From Azadirachta indica (Eukaryota; Streptophyta; Magnoliopsida; Sapindales; Meliaceae): a stretch of DNA of 64,000 bases. Where the stretch lies: contig CM040448.1 of NCBI GenBank assembly GCA_022749755.1, forward strand, positions 1,546,481 to 1,610,480, in the 5' to 3' direction. How positions within the stretch are numbered: the stretch's first letter is position 1; every line of letters starts with the position of its first letter. Under the pieces are notes generated by a model, which searched no databases, was not told where the DNA came from, and saw only the letters and a list, made by a program, of their open reading frames with translations. The position numbers were made by a program, and so were the translations under genes. This document shows positions 49,952-61,199 of the stretch, one piece after another.

Positions 49952-50288
49952 ATGTTAAACATTCAATTGCGTACTTCACTTCTATTGTTAACATTCCAAT
50001 TTTGGTCCATTTTCCGATCTGACCGGATTTTCAGCTTAAATTAAGATCGTAAACCGTACTTGTAAACAAGTTATTTTCTTCTGCTAGTTTATATATCAGT
50101 TTTCGATGCTCAGCCACTCAAAAAACAGTGGACCAAAATATCTAGTGATGTGATTTTAAGAAAAGATATTTTGCCAAGCATGTTCAACATGGTTCAGATC
50201 ATTAAGTTCTCTAGACAGCTATTTTCGATGGAATGCCTCCAGATATTCCAGGCGAGCAAAACAAGTTCAATTGCAACAATGATCTGAA
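49952..50288. other. 3' flank of transporter unit 1
   Basis: Downstream sequence partly similar to the 3' flanks at 56628 and 60405 (AATGTTA after the stop, then CAATTTTG-like text). It ends at the left end of the copia element. Confidence 0.5.
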
Positions 50289-51018
50289 TGTTGTGCGTCC
50301 CACGTCGGTGAATTCCACCGACTTTCAAATGTCCCACATCGCCAACTTTCTTCTATATATACATATTGATGTAATTGTTTTAATATATATTTTGATTTTC
50401 CTTTATTGATAATATTTGTATTATTTATAATTTAATTGTTACTTTTTATTTTGTTCTTTATAATTTTTTATTTATATTTTATATTTTGCATTTTTATTAT
50501 CATGTTAACTTGTGTGAATTATCCTATAAAAAGATATAATATATGAGCTTACTTTTTTTAAAGGGAGAGATGGGGATATGCTTAGTGATCGTTTGGTTTT
50601 TTTCATTGGTAAAAAAGATTTTTTTAATGATAAAAATCCTTTTCAAATTTTTTAATGTCGTTTAGTTGATAATAGAAAAAGGGTTTTTAAAAATTAAAAA
50701 AAACTGTTTTTCCTTTTATTGGAAGAAGTTCAAAATTTAAACTTTTTTAAAATATAAAATTATCTAAAATACCTTTATTTTATTTTAAAAATTTTACGTT
50801 ATTTTTTTAAAATAAAACATTAAAAATTTGTTTATTAAAATAATTATTCAAATTTTTATGACAACCAAATGATTAATAAACATTTGTTAAAAACTCTACT
50901 AATAAAAATTTTACAGATAAAAACTTTACTTTAAAAAGTTATATCAAACAGAATCTTAGTTGACATTGCAATTACGAATACCATACTTCGAGATAATAAT
51001 TATTTCTTATAATTGAAA

Positions 51019-51098
51019 ATGATTAAAGTTAAAGTAAATACCATATTAGGTTCTGCAAATGATTAAAGTTAAGATGAATACCATATTAGATTCTGCAA
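51019..51098 (+). repeat. 40-base tandem duplication inside the copia element
   Basis: ATGATTAAAGTTAA...TTCTGCAA occurs twice back to back (51019-51058 and 51059-51098) with four or five differences, in the gag-derived part of the element. Confidence 0.8.
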
Positions 51099-53140
51099 AC
51101 TTGATTGAAGGCTATGAAAGAATCCTAATTTTGTTAGCAAGTAGAGCCAAATTATGTATACATAATGCGTTGTATTCTAGCAAATTCAATAGAAATTTAC
51201 TTAACTTTAAAGATATCTGCCGAAATGGATATTATATTGAGACTTTAAATATAATAATACAGAATATTTCTATATCACTTCTAATGTCTCAGAAAAGAAA
51301 TAAATACTAGAAAAGCTTCTAACAATGTTATCTAAATTATATTATACAACCATAAATTTAATTGAAAGCTACGCAGTAATGAACCAGAAGTTCATTAATC
51401 CTAAAATATTTATGTTATAGTATGACCATCTTAGTCAATCAAGATCTATAATGATGCATAGAATTATTGAGAATTTTCATGGACATCCATTACAGAACTT
51501 GAAGATTCTATTGTCCAATGAGAATATATGCGCCGCTTACTCACAAGGAAAATTAATGGTTAAATCATCCTTTCTAAAATTGGATTTGAGTCTCCACCAT
51601 TTTTATAAAGAATTTAAGAAGACATTTGTGGTCCAATTTATTCACCTAGTGGGCTATTTTGCTATTTTATAATCGTAATTGATGCATATACTCGATGATC
51701 ATATGTATGTTTATTATCTACACATAATATTGCATTTGCTAGATTACTTGCGCAGATTATAAAGTTAAGAGCACATTTTCCTGATCATCCAATCAAAGCT
51801 ATACGTCTGGATAATGCTTATGAGCTTACTTCTAAATATTCGATGACTATTGCACATCAGTGGAGATTGATGTAGAGCATCCAGTTCCATATGTCCATAC
51901 TTAAAATGGGTTACCAAATCTCTTATTAAGAGACTCCAGTTAATTGTTAGAACTTTATTGTTATATACTCAATTACCAATTTCTGCATGGGGTCATGCTA
52001 TTTTGTATGTTGCAACTTTAATTCAACTTACAAATTATATTTGGCCATCCACCTGATATCCCATCTATGCACTTTTGGTTATGCTATGTATGTTCTTATT
52101 GCACCCTTACAATACACTAATATGGGACCTCAACGTCATTTAGGGTTTTATATCGGTTATAACTTACCCTTTATTATTGTCTCATCTTGATTCTCGTACT
52201 AACCAATGTGAAAATGAAGTGTGAAGGATAGTACAACTTCAGTAAATTGCAAATCAGTTACCAGATGCATTTAATGATACTGTAAGAGTGACCAAATCAT
52301 ATATACCACCTGTTAATACATTAGCCCAGGTGATTGTTCCTGAAGAACAATCTAATTAGAAGACAGCAAATGAGTCATCTGTTATATGCTAGAAGCGTGG
52401 TAGACCAATTAGTTCAAAAAATACTGTTTCGTGAAAAAGACGTTTAAGAAATCAAGATCTTGTTGAAAATAATACTTGAGCAATAAATTTACTTACAATT
52501 CCTGAATCATCGGCTCTAGAAGAGTTAATAGTTCTCGAAAAGACATACGTCCCCAAAGCGACAATAGCCCCTGAAGAGGCAAATGTCCTTGAAGAGGCAA
52601 ATGTCCTTGAAGAGATATAAGCTTATGAAGAAGCATTAATCCTTAATGAGATAGAAGTCCCAGAAGTGACACAAGCTCCTATAAAAGTATTAGCCCTTGA
52701 AGTGGCACAAAAATCCCAAAACAAGGAAAAGTCTACAAATTATGTATATCCATATGTGATGTGGGACGTAATGAAATAATTGTCGACAATGTGTTTTCAT
52801 TTATAGTAGCTACTGAAATCTGAGAGATGATTGTGACCCACGGATTGTGGATGAATATAGACAGAGACATAATTGGCCTCAATGGAAAGAAGCAATTCAA
52901 GCAAAATTGACTTCTCTTGCCAAACGTAAAGTATTTAGATCTTTAGTTCTGACATTTGAAGATGTCAAACTCATTGGATATAGATAGGTATTTGTAAGAA
53001 AACGTAATGAACATAATGAGATTATCACATATACAGTGCGACTTCTCACATAAGGATTTTTTCAGAGGCCTGGAATTGATTTTGATAAAACATATTCGCC
53101 TGTGATTGATGCTATTATATTTTGATTTTTTATAAGTTTA

Positions 53141-53524
53141 GTGGTCTCAGAAAGTCTTGATATGCGTCTTATGGATGTAATGATGGCCTATTTGTATGGT
53201 TTACTTGACGTTGATATCTATATGAAAGTCTCTAAAGGATTCAAAATGTCTGAAGCATTTACATCAAAGGATCGTAATTTATATTCAATTAAGTTACAGA
53301 GATCCTTATATGGCTTGAAACAATCTGGGCACATGTGTTATAATCGTCTAAGCGAGTACTTAATTGAGGAAGGATATGCTAATAATTCTATATGCTCATG
53401 TGTATTTGTAAATAAAACAAAGTCAGGATTTGCCATCGTACCAGTTTATGTCGATGAAATGAATTTGATTGGAACTCCTGAAGAACTTCTTAAAACTGTC
53501 AAATACCTAAAAAAAGGAATTTGA
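53141..53524 (+). pseudogene. Reverse transcriptase fragment of the copia element
   Basis: A 127-codon open piece with the copia features DVxMAYLYG, QRSLYGLKQSG and YVDE followed by MNLIGT. The second catalytic Asp of YVDD is Glu. It is preceded and followed by stops, so it is a remnant. Confidence 0.8.
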
Positions 53525-53995
53525 GATGAAAGATTTAGAAAAAAATTAAACATTGTCTCAGCCTGTAGATCGATACAAGTCTAAAGAAATTTTTATCCAT
53601 TAATCTACCTATATTGAAAAGATCTTGAAATATTTTAATATAAATAAAACTTATTCGTTGAGTACCTTTATGATTGTTCGGTCCCTAAATCTTAAAAAGG
53701 ATTTATTTCACCCTAAAAAAGATGATGAAGAGATATTTGGTCTAGAAATACCATATCTCAAAGTTTTTATCCCATTGAGTTTTACTCGCAAAGTTTTTAA
53801 TGAGATAGCATTAAGCAAACTCAATGTTTTAGAATTATATTTTTCTTATAAATGTAATTAAAGCCGGTGGAATCTAAAAGGGACTGTTGTGTGTCCTACA
53901 TAAGTGAATTCCACCAACTTCAAAATGTCCTACATCGGCTAATACAAATGACCTCTCTCCTACTTTCTTCTATGTATACATATAATTGTTTTGAT

Positions 53996-54788
53996 AGAAG
54001 AAATAAAAATTGAAAAGCTTTAAAAAGTTTATAAAAGGCTGGCAGTTTAGCCTAAATATTTTCATTTTTATTTTATTTACAACACTGAATTTTGGGAATC
54101 CTATTGCTTGCTCCACCAACCGCTGTTAACTAAAAGCAAGGCTTCGTTAATATTCGTTTAGACACAATTGAAAGCAAATTTGACGTGTTCTTTTGTAATT
54201 TTGTTTTCAAAATTTAAGAATTGTTTAAATTTTAAATCAAATAAGTCCTAAATCTATTCATTATTCAAATAATAGAAATTTACACACCTAAAATTCAGAT
54301 TCTAAACTGAATTTTTGATATGTTAAACTAGTTTCTAAAAATAGTTCGATCGAATAAAAATACAATTTTTTTATAATTTTTCAAAGTTGAATTTTATATG
54401 CTAGAATGTTTCTCGTATCAGCAAATTCCATGGAATAGGAATTTTTTTTTACATAAGTAGTACACATATCTTTTGTTTGTCAACATATATATAGAACGTA
54501 TTTCAATTTACAGAAAATAGTTAAATTTTTAAAAGAACTTTAAATCATGTAATTAAAAAACTGTGTTGACAACATTCAAATCTTCATATTTACTTTGTCA
54601 CTTTCTATTCCAAAACTTGGCAAAGATTTATTATCTGTGATTGAAACCAGAAAGTCGTATACCTTGCAAACTTGTATTCTTATTGGTTTCCGATCAATCA
54701 AAGCTGTAATTATCGTCAAATTCATAATTAATTGCCAATAAAATTATATATACATTAACCATAAAGTCAGAATTCTCTATTATCTTCG
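53996..54788. other. Duplicated upstream region of the decayed transporter unit
   Basis: Sequence at about 54130-54788 aligns by eye with 56770-57701, the region upstream of unit 2. Shared runs include TTTAAATTTTAAATCAAAT, a CTAAACTAGTTTCT block and TTCAAATCTTCAT. The duplicated unit therefore included about 0.9 kb of promoter. Confidence 0.6.
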
Positions 54789-55619
54789 ATGGAAAATCAT
54801 AATCAGTTCTCTAAGCGAGTGCCTCTCATTGTTCCTGATCATAATCATCATCAAGAAAATGATATTGAGGCTGGGAGGAATGATTATGAGACAAATATTA
54901 TTTCAGGCAACAATTCTGTTTCAGACCATGTTTAAATGGACTCAATATCTTGTCAGGTTCTTCTCTCTCAATCTACGTCCCTTCATATTCTTGTCAATAT
55001 TTCTTTGTTAACATCTGTGAGTGCATTTTCTCTTTTCTTTTGACTGATCCATCCATTATTATATCACTGTTTTAAAACCTACCTAGTTTGAGTGTTAAGA
55101 CTAATGAAAGCAAAAATGGAAGAATCGGAAAGGGTGCGAGTGAAGTACATGTGATATTGAATTAATCCTGATCTCCTGATTTTATATAGTTTTCTTAATT
55201 ATTATTTCTCTGACGCTCCGTGCACCAATTAAACAGTTGTCTCTTCCCCCGAATTTCCTAAGAGGATTTGTCATAATTATTTTGGAGCAGCATGAAAACA
55301 AGAAAAATACTGTCGATATATGACAGGTCAACTTCATCCATCAAGAGTGAAACGAAAACAATTGTTATTGCTTGATTAATTTCCAGTACTAGCCAGTATT
55401 GCATTTTGATTTACGGTAGAAAAATAAAACCATATATATATATATATATATATATATGATATAGATTAATTTTGGCAGGAGTAGGAAGCTAAAGGAGAAC
55501 AAATATTCAACAGTGACTTGATAGCCCACAAAGGTTCAATCCAAGTTTAGCAGCAGTCTAGGAGAATTGTTTTAGTCCAGATCAAAATTTGTTCTATATC
55601 TGGTTGCAACAGGATTCCT

Positions 55620-55885
55620 GACGTTTCGATGTTGAAAAACATCAAAAACTTCTCTTCTCCAAGTTCCCATAGATCAAAAACATGCAGTTCTTATGAAAAC
55701 AAAAATCATAGAGTTTTGCAAGTAATGTTTCGATGGCATATCTGTGACACTAAATGAGCGTCTCTTTGAAAACTCTGGACAGAAGTCATCACCACAATTT
55801 CTGACCTGTGAAGCTTCTTCAAAACTAATGCCTTTTCATTTGGTAGTTGTGCCCTGAATACACTATCATAAGTGGCAAAGCATGA
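55620..55885 (-). pseudogene. Receptor-like kinase N-lobe fragment
   Basis: Reading the minus strand gives, with shifts and stops, kinase N-lobe sequence like that of the MIK2-like gene at 61-63 kb: an AQLPNEK...LKKLHRSE stretch (with the Lys of subdomain II), a SFQRDAHLVSQICHRNI stretch and CFHKNCMFLIY. Several stops interrupt it. It directly abuts the exon 2 scrap of the decayed transporter. Confidence 0.65.
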
Positions 55886-55894
55886 TATAGAACT

Positions 55895-56120
55895 TGAGAG
55901 GACCCCGGCCCTCAGGCCCCGAAAATGTTTTAAATTTTTTATTATAAATATTTATATTTTTAATCTAATTTTTTAATTTATATATATTTTAATCTTTATA
56001 TTTTGAGACATTATCATTTTACCTAATTTATTAATTATTTTTATAATATTATTTCATTAATTTTATTTTTTAACTATTTTAGTCCCTTACCCTTTTGTTG
56101 TCCTTAAATTATGTAGTTCT
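55895..56120. mobile_element. Possible degraded transposable element fragment
   Basis: Bounded by GGACCCCGGCCCTCAGGCCCC and AGTTCTAACTTCGCCCC around an AT-rich core, as in many old plant repeats. No coding sequence; family not assignable by eye. Confidence 0.3.
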
Positions 56121-56627
56121 AACTTCGCCCCATTCATACTTAAACCTAAGAAGGATCAGAGTTCGATTTAAATTTGGTTAATAAGAGTCGAACTGAATTC
56201 GATTTGAACTATAAAATTAAATCGAATCTAACTAAACTAGAGAGAAAATCACAAGTAGAGAGATTGCAGAACAAGAAGAGAAGAAAGAAAACACTCTCTG
56301 AGTGAGTGAGTTTAAGGAACAGGACGCCCATTCCTCAATGTACATTAAAATTTATAATATTTTCTCTTTTTTTTATATATATATATATATATTTCTGTAA
56401 AGTTAATATAATTTTTGGGCCACTATTAAATTTTTTTCTTCTTACTGCATTGCTTCAATTTATGAATAAAAAAAAGAAAGCATGTAGCCAAAGAACAATC
56501 GAAAGAAAGTAATTAAATATCAAAACTAACTGAAATAATGGTTATTTTGAGCATTGTATTGATGGGTTTTGGAGTTGCAGTAATTGATAAATATGTATCT
56601 CTTGTACAAATAATTGGACATTTATAA

Positions 56628-57701
56628 ATGTTATACTTCTTATTGATGGAAAACAGTCAATTTTGTATTTTCTATTCTCCAGTCTGACGTGGATTGTGAC
56701 GAGATTTTCAGTCAACCTAGATATTAAAATCATATTCGAAAACAGTTTCTTGAAATAAAATTAGCAAACGTGTTTTGATAATATTCTTTAAGCACAATTT
56801 TAAAAATGGAGTTTCCAAACACATTCTTCCTTAGTGCTTTTGTTTTCAAACAAAACTAAATTATTTAAATTTTAAATCAAATGGAAACTAGAATTAGTAA
56901 AGCTACACAAATTACAGAAATTCGTACACTTCGAATTTGAAACTGAACTTTTATATGCTAAACTAGTTTCTGAAATTTTTTTTCTTGAAAACGAATAGGT
57001 TTTTTCTTTTTTAAACAAAAAAGAACCATTCATTCATTTCAGAAATATATTACAAAATTATGCAGATTTGTATCCAACTTTACCAATAAATTATAGAAAT
57101 TTATTACAACATCAAGAGTAGATAGATCATAATGCTTACCGAAGATTGTGAAAAAGATAATATTAATACCATTTTATTTGGTATTTTTAATTGAGAAGAA
57201 ATATTTGAAAAAGAAAGAAGGGGTTTTGAGTAAGAGCTACATGATTTTTAATGTGATTTTTAATGATTTTTTTAAAGTTGAATTTGATGTGCTAAAATAT
57301 TCTCGTTTCAGCAAATGACATGGATTAGAAAATTGGTTTTAAATACAATTTTTGTTTGTTTAAACCTAAAACGTATTTGAGTTTACACAAAATAGTTAAA
57401 TTTCTTAAAAGAATTTAAATCATGTTAAAACTATAAATTCACGGAAAACTAGTTAAATTATTTAGATAATTTTAGTCATCCTAAAACTATGATTCATACG
57501 TGGTAGTGAAGTTCAAATCTTCATACTTTATCACTCCCTCCTCCAAAACTTCACAAGGATTTATAATGAGACCCACAATATCGTTTCCATGCAAATTAAC
57601 TTGTATACTGAATCTACATATCTTCCGTTAATTACCCAGCAAATTAATCTCTCTAGCTTGAATTCTATATTAATTCTGTCAACTTTTTGATCTCTTCTTC
57701 G
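56628..57701. other. Upstream region of transporter unit 2
   Basis: Starts with the 3' flank of the decayed unit and continues as a promoter region homologous to 54130-54788 and, over its last part, to 44940-45193. No gene seen. Confidence 0.6.
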
Positions 57702-60404
57702 ATGGAAAATCATAATCAGTTCTCTTTGCAAGTACCTCTTGTTGCTCCTGATGATGATCGAGAAGAAAATAATATTGAGGCTGGAAGGGGTCATGATTAT
57801 GATACAAATATTTCTGGCAACACTTCTTTTTTCAAATCATGTTTAAATGTACTCAATGCCTTGTCAGGTTCTTCTCTCAATCCAGTCTCTTCATATTCTT
57901 GTCAGTTTCTTTTCTTTTCTCTTTTTAATTTATAGGATTTTTAATGCATAATTAAAAAGTGGTCCTCCCCAGCTTTCTGTTGTGATTATTTTGGTGTAAC
58001 ATGCTTTCGCAGATTGAAGTTTGAGATGTGTATTTTTTATTTACGGTAGAAAATCAAATAAAATAACTAGGTATAAGAGGATACATAAATATTCAACAGT
58101 GACTTGACTCACAGATTATTGCGTACTCAAAGATTACTCTTACTTTATAGATAATTAAGTGTTTGAGTTGTTTATGAAAATGGAGAGATGATACTTTGTT
58201 TTCAATTCAGAGTTTAGCATCGGAATATCCTCTATCAACTTTAGGAGTTTACGATCAAGCTAATTATAATCAAGGTTTTTTTTTTTTTTTTTGGATTTTC
58301 GAATTACATCTATATATATTTAGGGTAAAATTTGCTGCTATATCACAGAGAAATTGACTTTGAACAGGAGTCTACATGTCGTGCTTGAAAACTATTTTCT
58401 TAATAGGAAGAAATCTACTCTAGTGCTAGGAAAAAGTCTATTCCCACAATATGTGAAGAGAATTGAATCCCTTCTACTGCCCTAAGAGGTGATACTACCA
58501 TATATTATGGAACGATTCTTTTATAAACTTTTTCATGAATTATGATAATATTAAAATGTAACGATATTGCTGCAATATTAAAATATGATAATATTTAGCG
58601 TTAAAATTTAAACCTTTTACTTTATTTATGATAATTTGAAAATTGTTAATTTGTTTTTTCTTGTCATTCTTAAAAAAATTTACGTTAAATTTATAATTTG
58701 TACAGTACATATTTGTTTATAGTAGCCCGTGGAATTGCAAAGCTTGCTGATCAATAATGTTTTCATTTTGGATTCAATTTAATGAATCTTGGGAAACGAA
58801 GAAACTGAAAATGGAGCCCATGCTTTTGTTGTACAAAAATCGGAGTTCAAATGCACCTTCTTCCTCTTTAAAATATTTTGATCATCGTCATTAAAGAAAA
58901 AACAGCATTTCTTTCTTCACAACATTTTTCCAATTTCAGGTTCCTTAGTTCCAATTTGTTTCTGCAACACAAAAATGTTGTAGGATTATATTATCCATTA
59001 GTGATCATTTCTTGTTTGTCATTGTTTTGTTCATTTTGGGTTGCAAACGTTCATATTTACTGATTTGTGTTCAGGGATTATTAGCTTGGAGTTCAACTGG
59101 ATAACTCCCCGGATTCTTACATTTGTTTTTGATTGACAGATAATAACTCAAGAAAGTAATGTGGTTTACTAACTATATTTTTATTGTCTTATTTTTATAT
59201 TGTAGGAGTTGGGATTTTGTCAACCCCGTATGCACTAGCAACAGGAGGGTGGTTGAGCTTGATACTTCTGTTCCTTATTGCCGCAGTAACATTTTATGCA
59301 GGTTTGTTGATTAAAAGATGCTTGGATGTGGATTCAAACATCAGAACTTATCCTGACGTAGGCGACCGAGCATTTGGGAAGAAGGGGAGACTAATTGTTT
59401 CTATTTTCATGAATGTTGAGCTATATTTGGCTGCAACAGGATTCCTGATTCTGGAAGGCGATAACTTGGAGAATTTGTTTCCAAACGTGGAAATTCATGT
59501 GAGAGGATTCACAATTGGAGGAAGACAAAGCTTTGTTATCCTTGTTGCCCTCATTATTCTACCCACAGTTTGGCTGGATAGTCTCAGCCTTCTTTCATAT
59601 GTCTCTGCCAGTGGAGTTTTAGCTTCCTTTATCACACTTGGATCAATTTTTTGGACTGGTGCATTTGATGGAATTGGATTTCACCAAAAGGGAACACTTA
59701 TTAATTGGAAAGGAATTCCTTCTGCTATTAGCTTATATGCTGTGTGTTACTGTGCTCATCCTGTATTCCCAACTATTTATACTTCCGTCAAGAACAAAAG
59801 CCAATTCTCTTATGTAAGTAAACTTTCCTTTCTATTCTTTCCTTAATCTTTTGAGCTTCAATTATTCTCAGCTATTTTGACATTGCAGGTTCTGCTCGTC
59901 TGCTTTTTCTTATGCACTTTCATCTATACATCAATGGCAACTTTGGGGTGCCTAATGTTTGGTTCCGAAGTTCAATCCCAGATAACTTTAAACCTTCCAA
60001 CTCAAAAGGTTAGCTCAAGAATGGCAATATACACCACTCTGGCAAATCCCATTGCCAAATATGCGCTGATGGTTACACCAGTTGTAAATGCCATCAAAAC
60101 CAAGTTTCCAAGTCGGTACAGTAAGCGGCCATTTAGCCTCCTAATCGGTACAGCCCTGGTAATCAGCACAGTGGTTGTAGCCTTGGTAGTCCCTTTTTTC
60201 GGCTATCTTATGTCACTGGTTGGAGCCTTTTTTGGCATCGGTGCTTCAGTTATACTGCCCTGCTTGTGTTATTTGAAGATTTCAGGCAGTTGTCAGAGAT
60301 TTGGATTTGAAACGGTGGCCATTTTTAGCATTGTATTAATGGGTTTCGGAGTTGCAGCAATTGGCACTTATGTGTCTCTTATACAAATAATTGGACACTT
60401 ATAA
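57702..60404 (+). CDS. AVT1-like vacuolar amino acid transporter, unit 2
   Basis: Exons 57702-57867, 59206-59813 and 59889-60404 join to 1290 bases (429 aa). Same Aa_trans family and layout as unit 1: a 55-residue acidic type-A tail (MENHNQFSLQVPLVAPDDD), the LNALSGVGILSTPYALA motif, GFLILEGDNLENLFPN, NPIAKYALMVTP and the end IIGHL. Exon 2 and exon 3 have exactly the same lengths as in unit 1 (608 and 516 bases), and no lesion is seen. The start at 57702 is the first ATG of the homologous block. The 1.3 kb first intron contains a relic of the type-B first exon at about 58895-58950. Likely proton-coupled transport of neutral amino acids at the vacuole, by family. Confidence 0.9.
58895..58950 (+). 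pseudogene. Relic of a type-B first exon in the intron of unit 2
   Basis: The stretch around TTTCTTTCTTCACAACAT matches the 3' part of the type-B first exon of unit 1 (48415-48461), and sequence after it (ATTTTGGGTTGCAAACGTTC...TACTGATTTGTGTTCA) matches the intron after that exon. The codons for HGLNAL are deleted and no ATG-led frame remains. Confidence 0.6.
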
Positions 60405-61199
60405 ATGTTAAAATTCTTCTTGTTATTGGAAAACATCCAATTTTGTTCTTCAATTTTCAGTTATATTGAGATCATTGGCTCTGCTTATGAGAGAGTAATT
60501 TTCTCTTTTCTTTACTCTGACCAGTTTATTATATCTCAATTTTGGATTCTCAATCAGTGACGCTAACAGAAGCTGACAATTGGGTGAGAAGAATTAGGCA
60601 GAACAGGGGACCGAAATCTTTTAACTATATCCGCATGCAAACATCCAATGCTGTGATTTTTGTGAAAATATTTTTTTGCCAAGGATGGTGATCAAATGTT
60701 AATTAGAGTATAGAGTTTTGCTTTCTAATTTAGTTGCTGGTATAACTATTTCGGTGAACCCATAAAAAAAAGGAAAATAGAAAAGGCAGCCCATTTGTGG
60801 CTTGTCATTTATTTTGAACGTGAACAATTTTACCGAGGATGATTCTTGGCTCTCTGTTATGTTAATCTCTTTCCTCCTCTCATTTTCCTTTTCTTTTGAT
60901 TAAATCTTCTTATAGCTTATCGTTTCTGAAAATCTGCAGTATCTTCATTTTGTTGAGATAAGCAAATAGAATTTGGTCTCGGGTATTCCTGCTCAATATT
61001 CTTGTTTGTCTGTGTATTTACATTTTAAGCTGGTGATCGAATTGAGTCTACCTCTTGGGAAGGTTTTGCGAGTAAAAGAGAGGCATTAAAAGAAAGCAAA
61101 GAGATTTCTTTGCCTTGTGAAAGGCACAAAACAGCATTACGATCAATGAAATACATTCACAATGGACTATCGAATTCATCAACTAAATACATTCCTAGC
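60405..61199. other. Intergenic region between transporter unit 2 and the kinase pseudogene
   Basis: Two convergent 3' ends. The first 60 bases resemble the flanks after the stops at 49951 and 56627. Nothing else recognised. Confidence 0.55.

Larger units (their letters stand above)
50289..53995 (+). mobile_element. Degenerate Ty1/copia retrotransposon with short terminal repeats
   Basis: Direct terminal repeats of about 95-110 bases (50289-50382 and 53885-53995) both start TGTTGTG and share GTGAATTCCACC and a shortened copy of the following text. A purine-rich AAAAGGGAC sits just before the right repeat, as a polypurine tract should. Between them on the plus strand are remnants in copia order: a gag/pre-integrase zone (51059-51680), integrase (about 51680-52200), a linker with repeated Glu-rich units (52540-52700), reverse transcriptase (53141-53524) and a C-terminal piece (53625-53870). 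Stops and frameshifts break every domain, and the polymerase motif YVDD reads YVDE. No primer binding site was found, and the element is certainly inactive. Confidence 0.8.
54789..56627 (+). pseudogene. Decayed AVT1-like transporter unit
   Basis: Three pieces of a transporter gene remain. A type-A first exon at 54789-54956 starts MENHNQFSKRVPLIVPD but is 168 bases long, so its phase no longer fits exon 2; a one-base loss near 54920 brings an early TAA. About 25 bases of exon 2 are left at 55592-55618 (encoding LVATGF). The last 30 codons of exon 3 survive at 56535-56627 (IVLMGFGVAV...QIIGHL, stop). Most of exons 2 and 3 is missing, and a receptor kinase fragment in the opposite orientation occupies part of the gap. 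The gene cannot make a transporter. Confidence 0.85.

Noticed and set aside
50580..50960. A hAT-like MITE nested in the copia element (CGTTTGGTT on the left, ATCAAACAGAATC on the right)
   Set aside because: The inverted ends match poorly and no target-site duplication is visible; it may be AT-rich drift.
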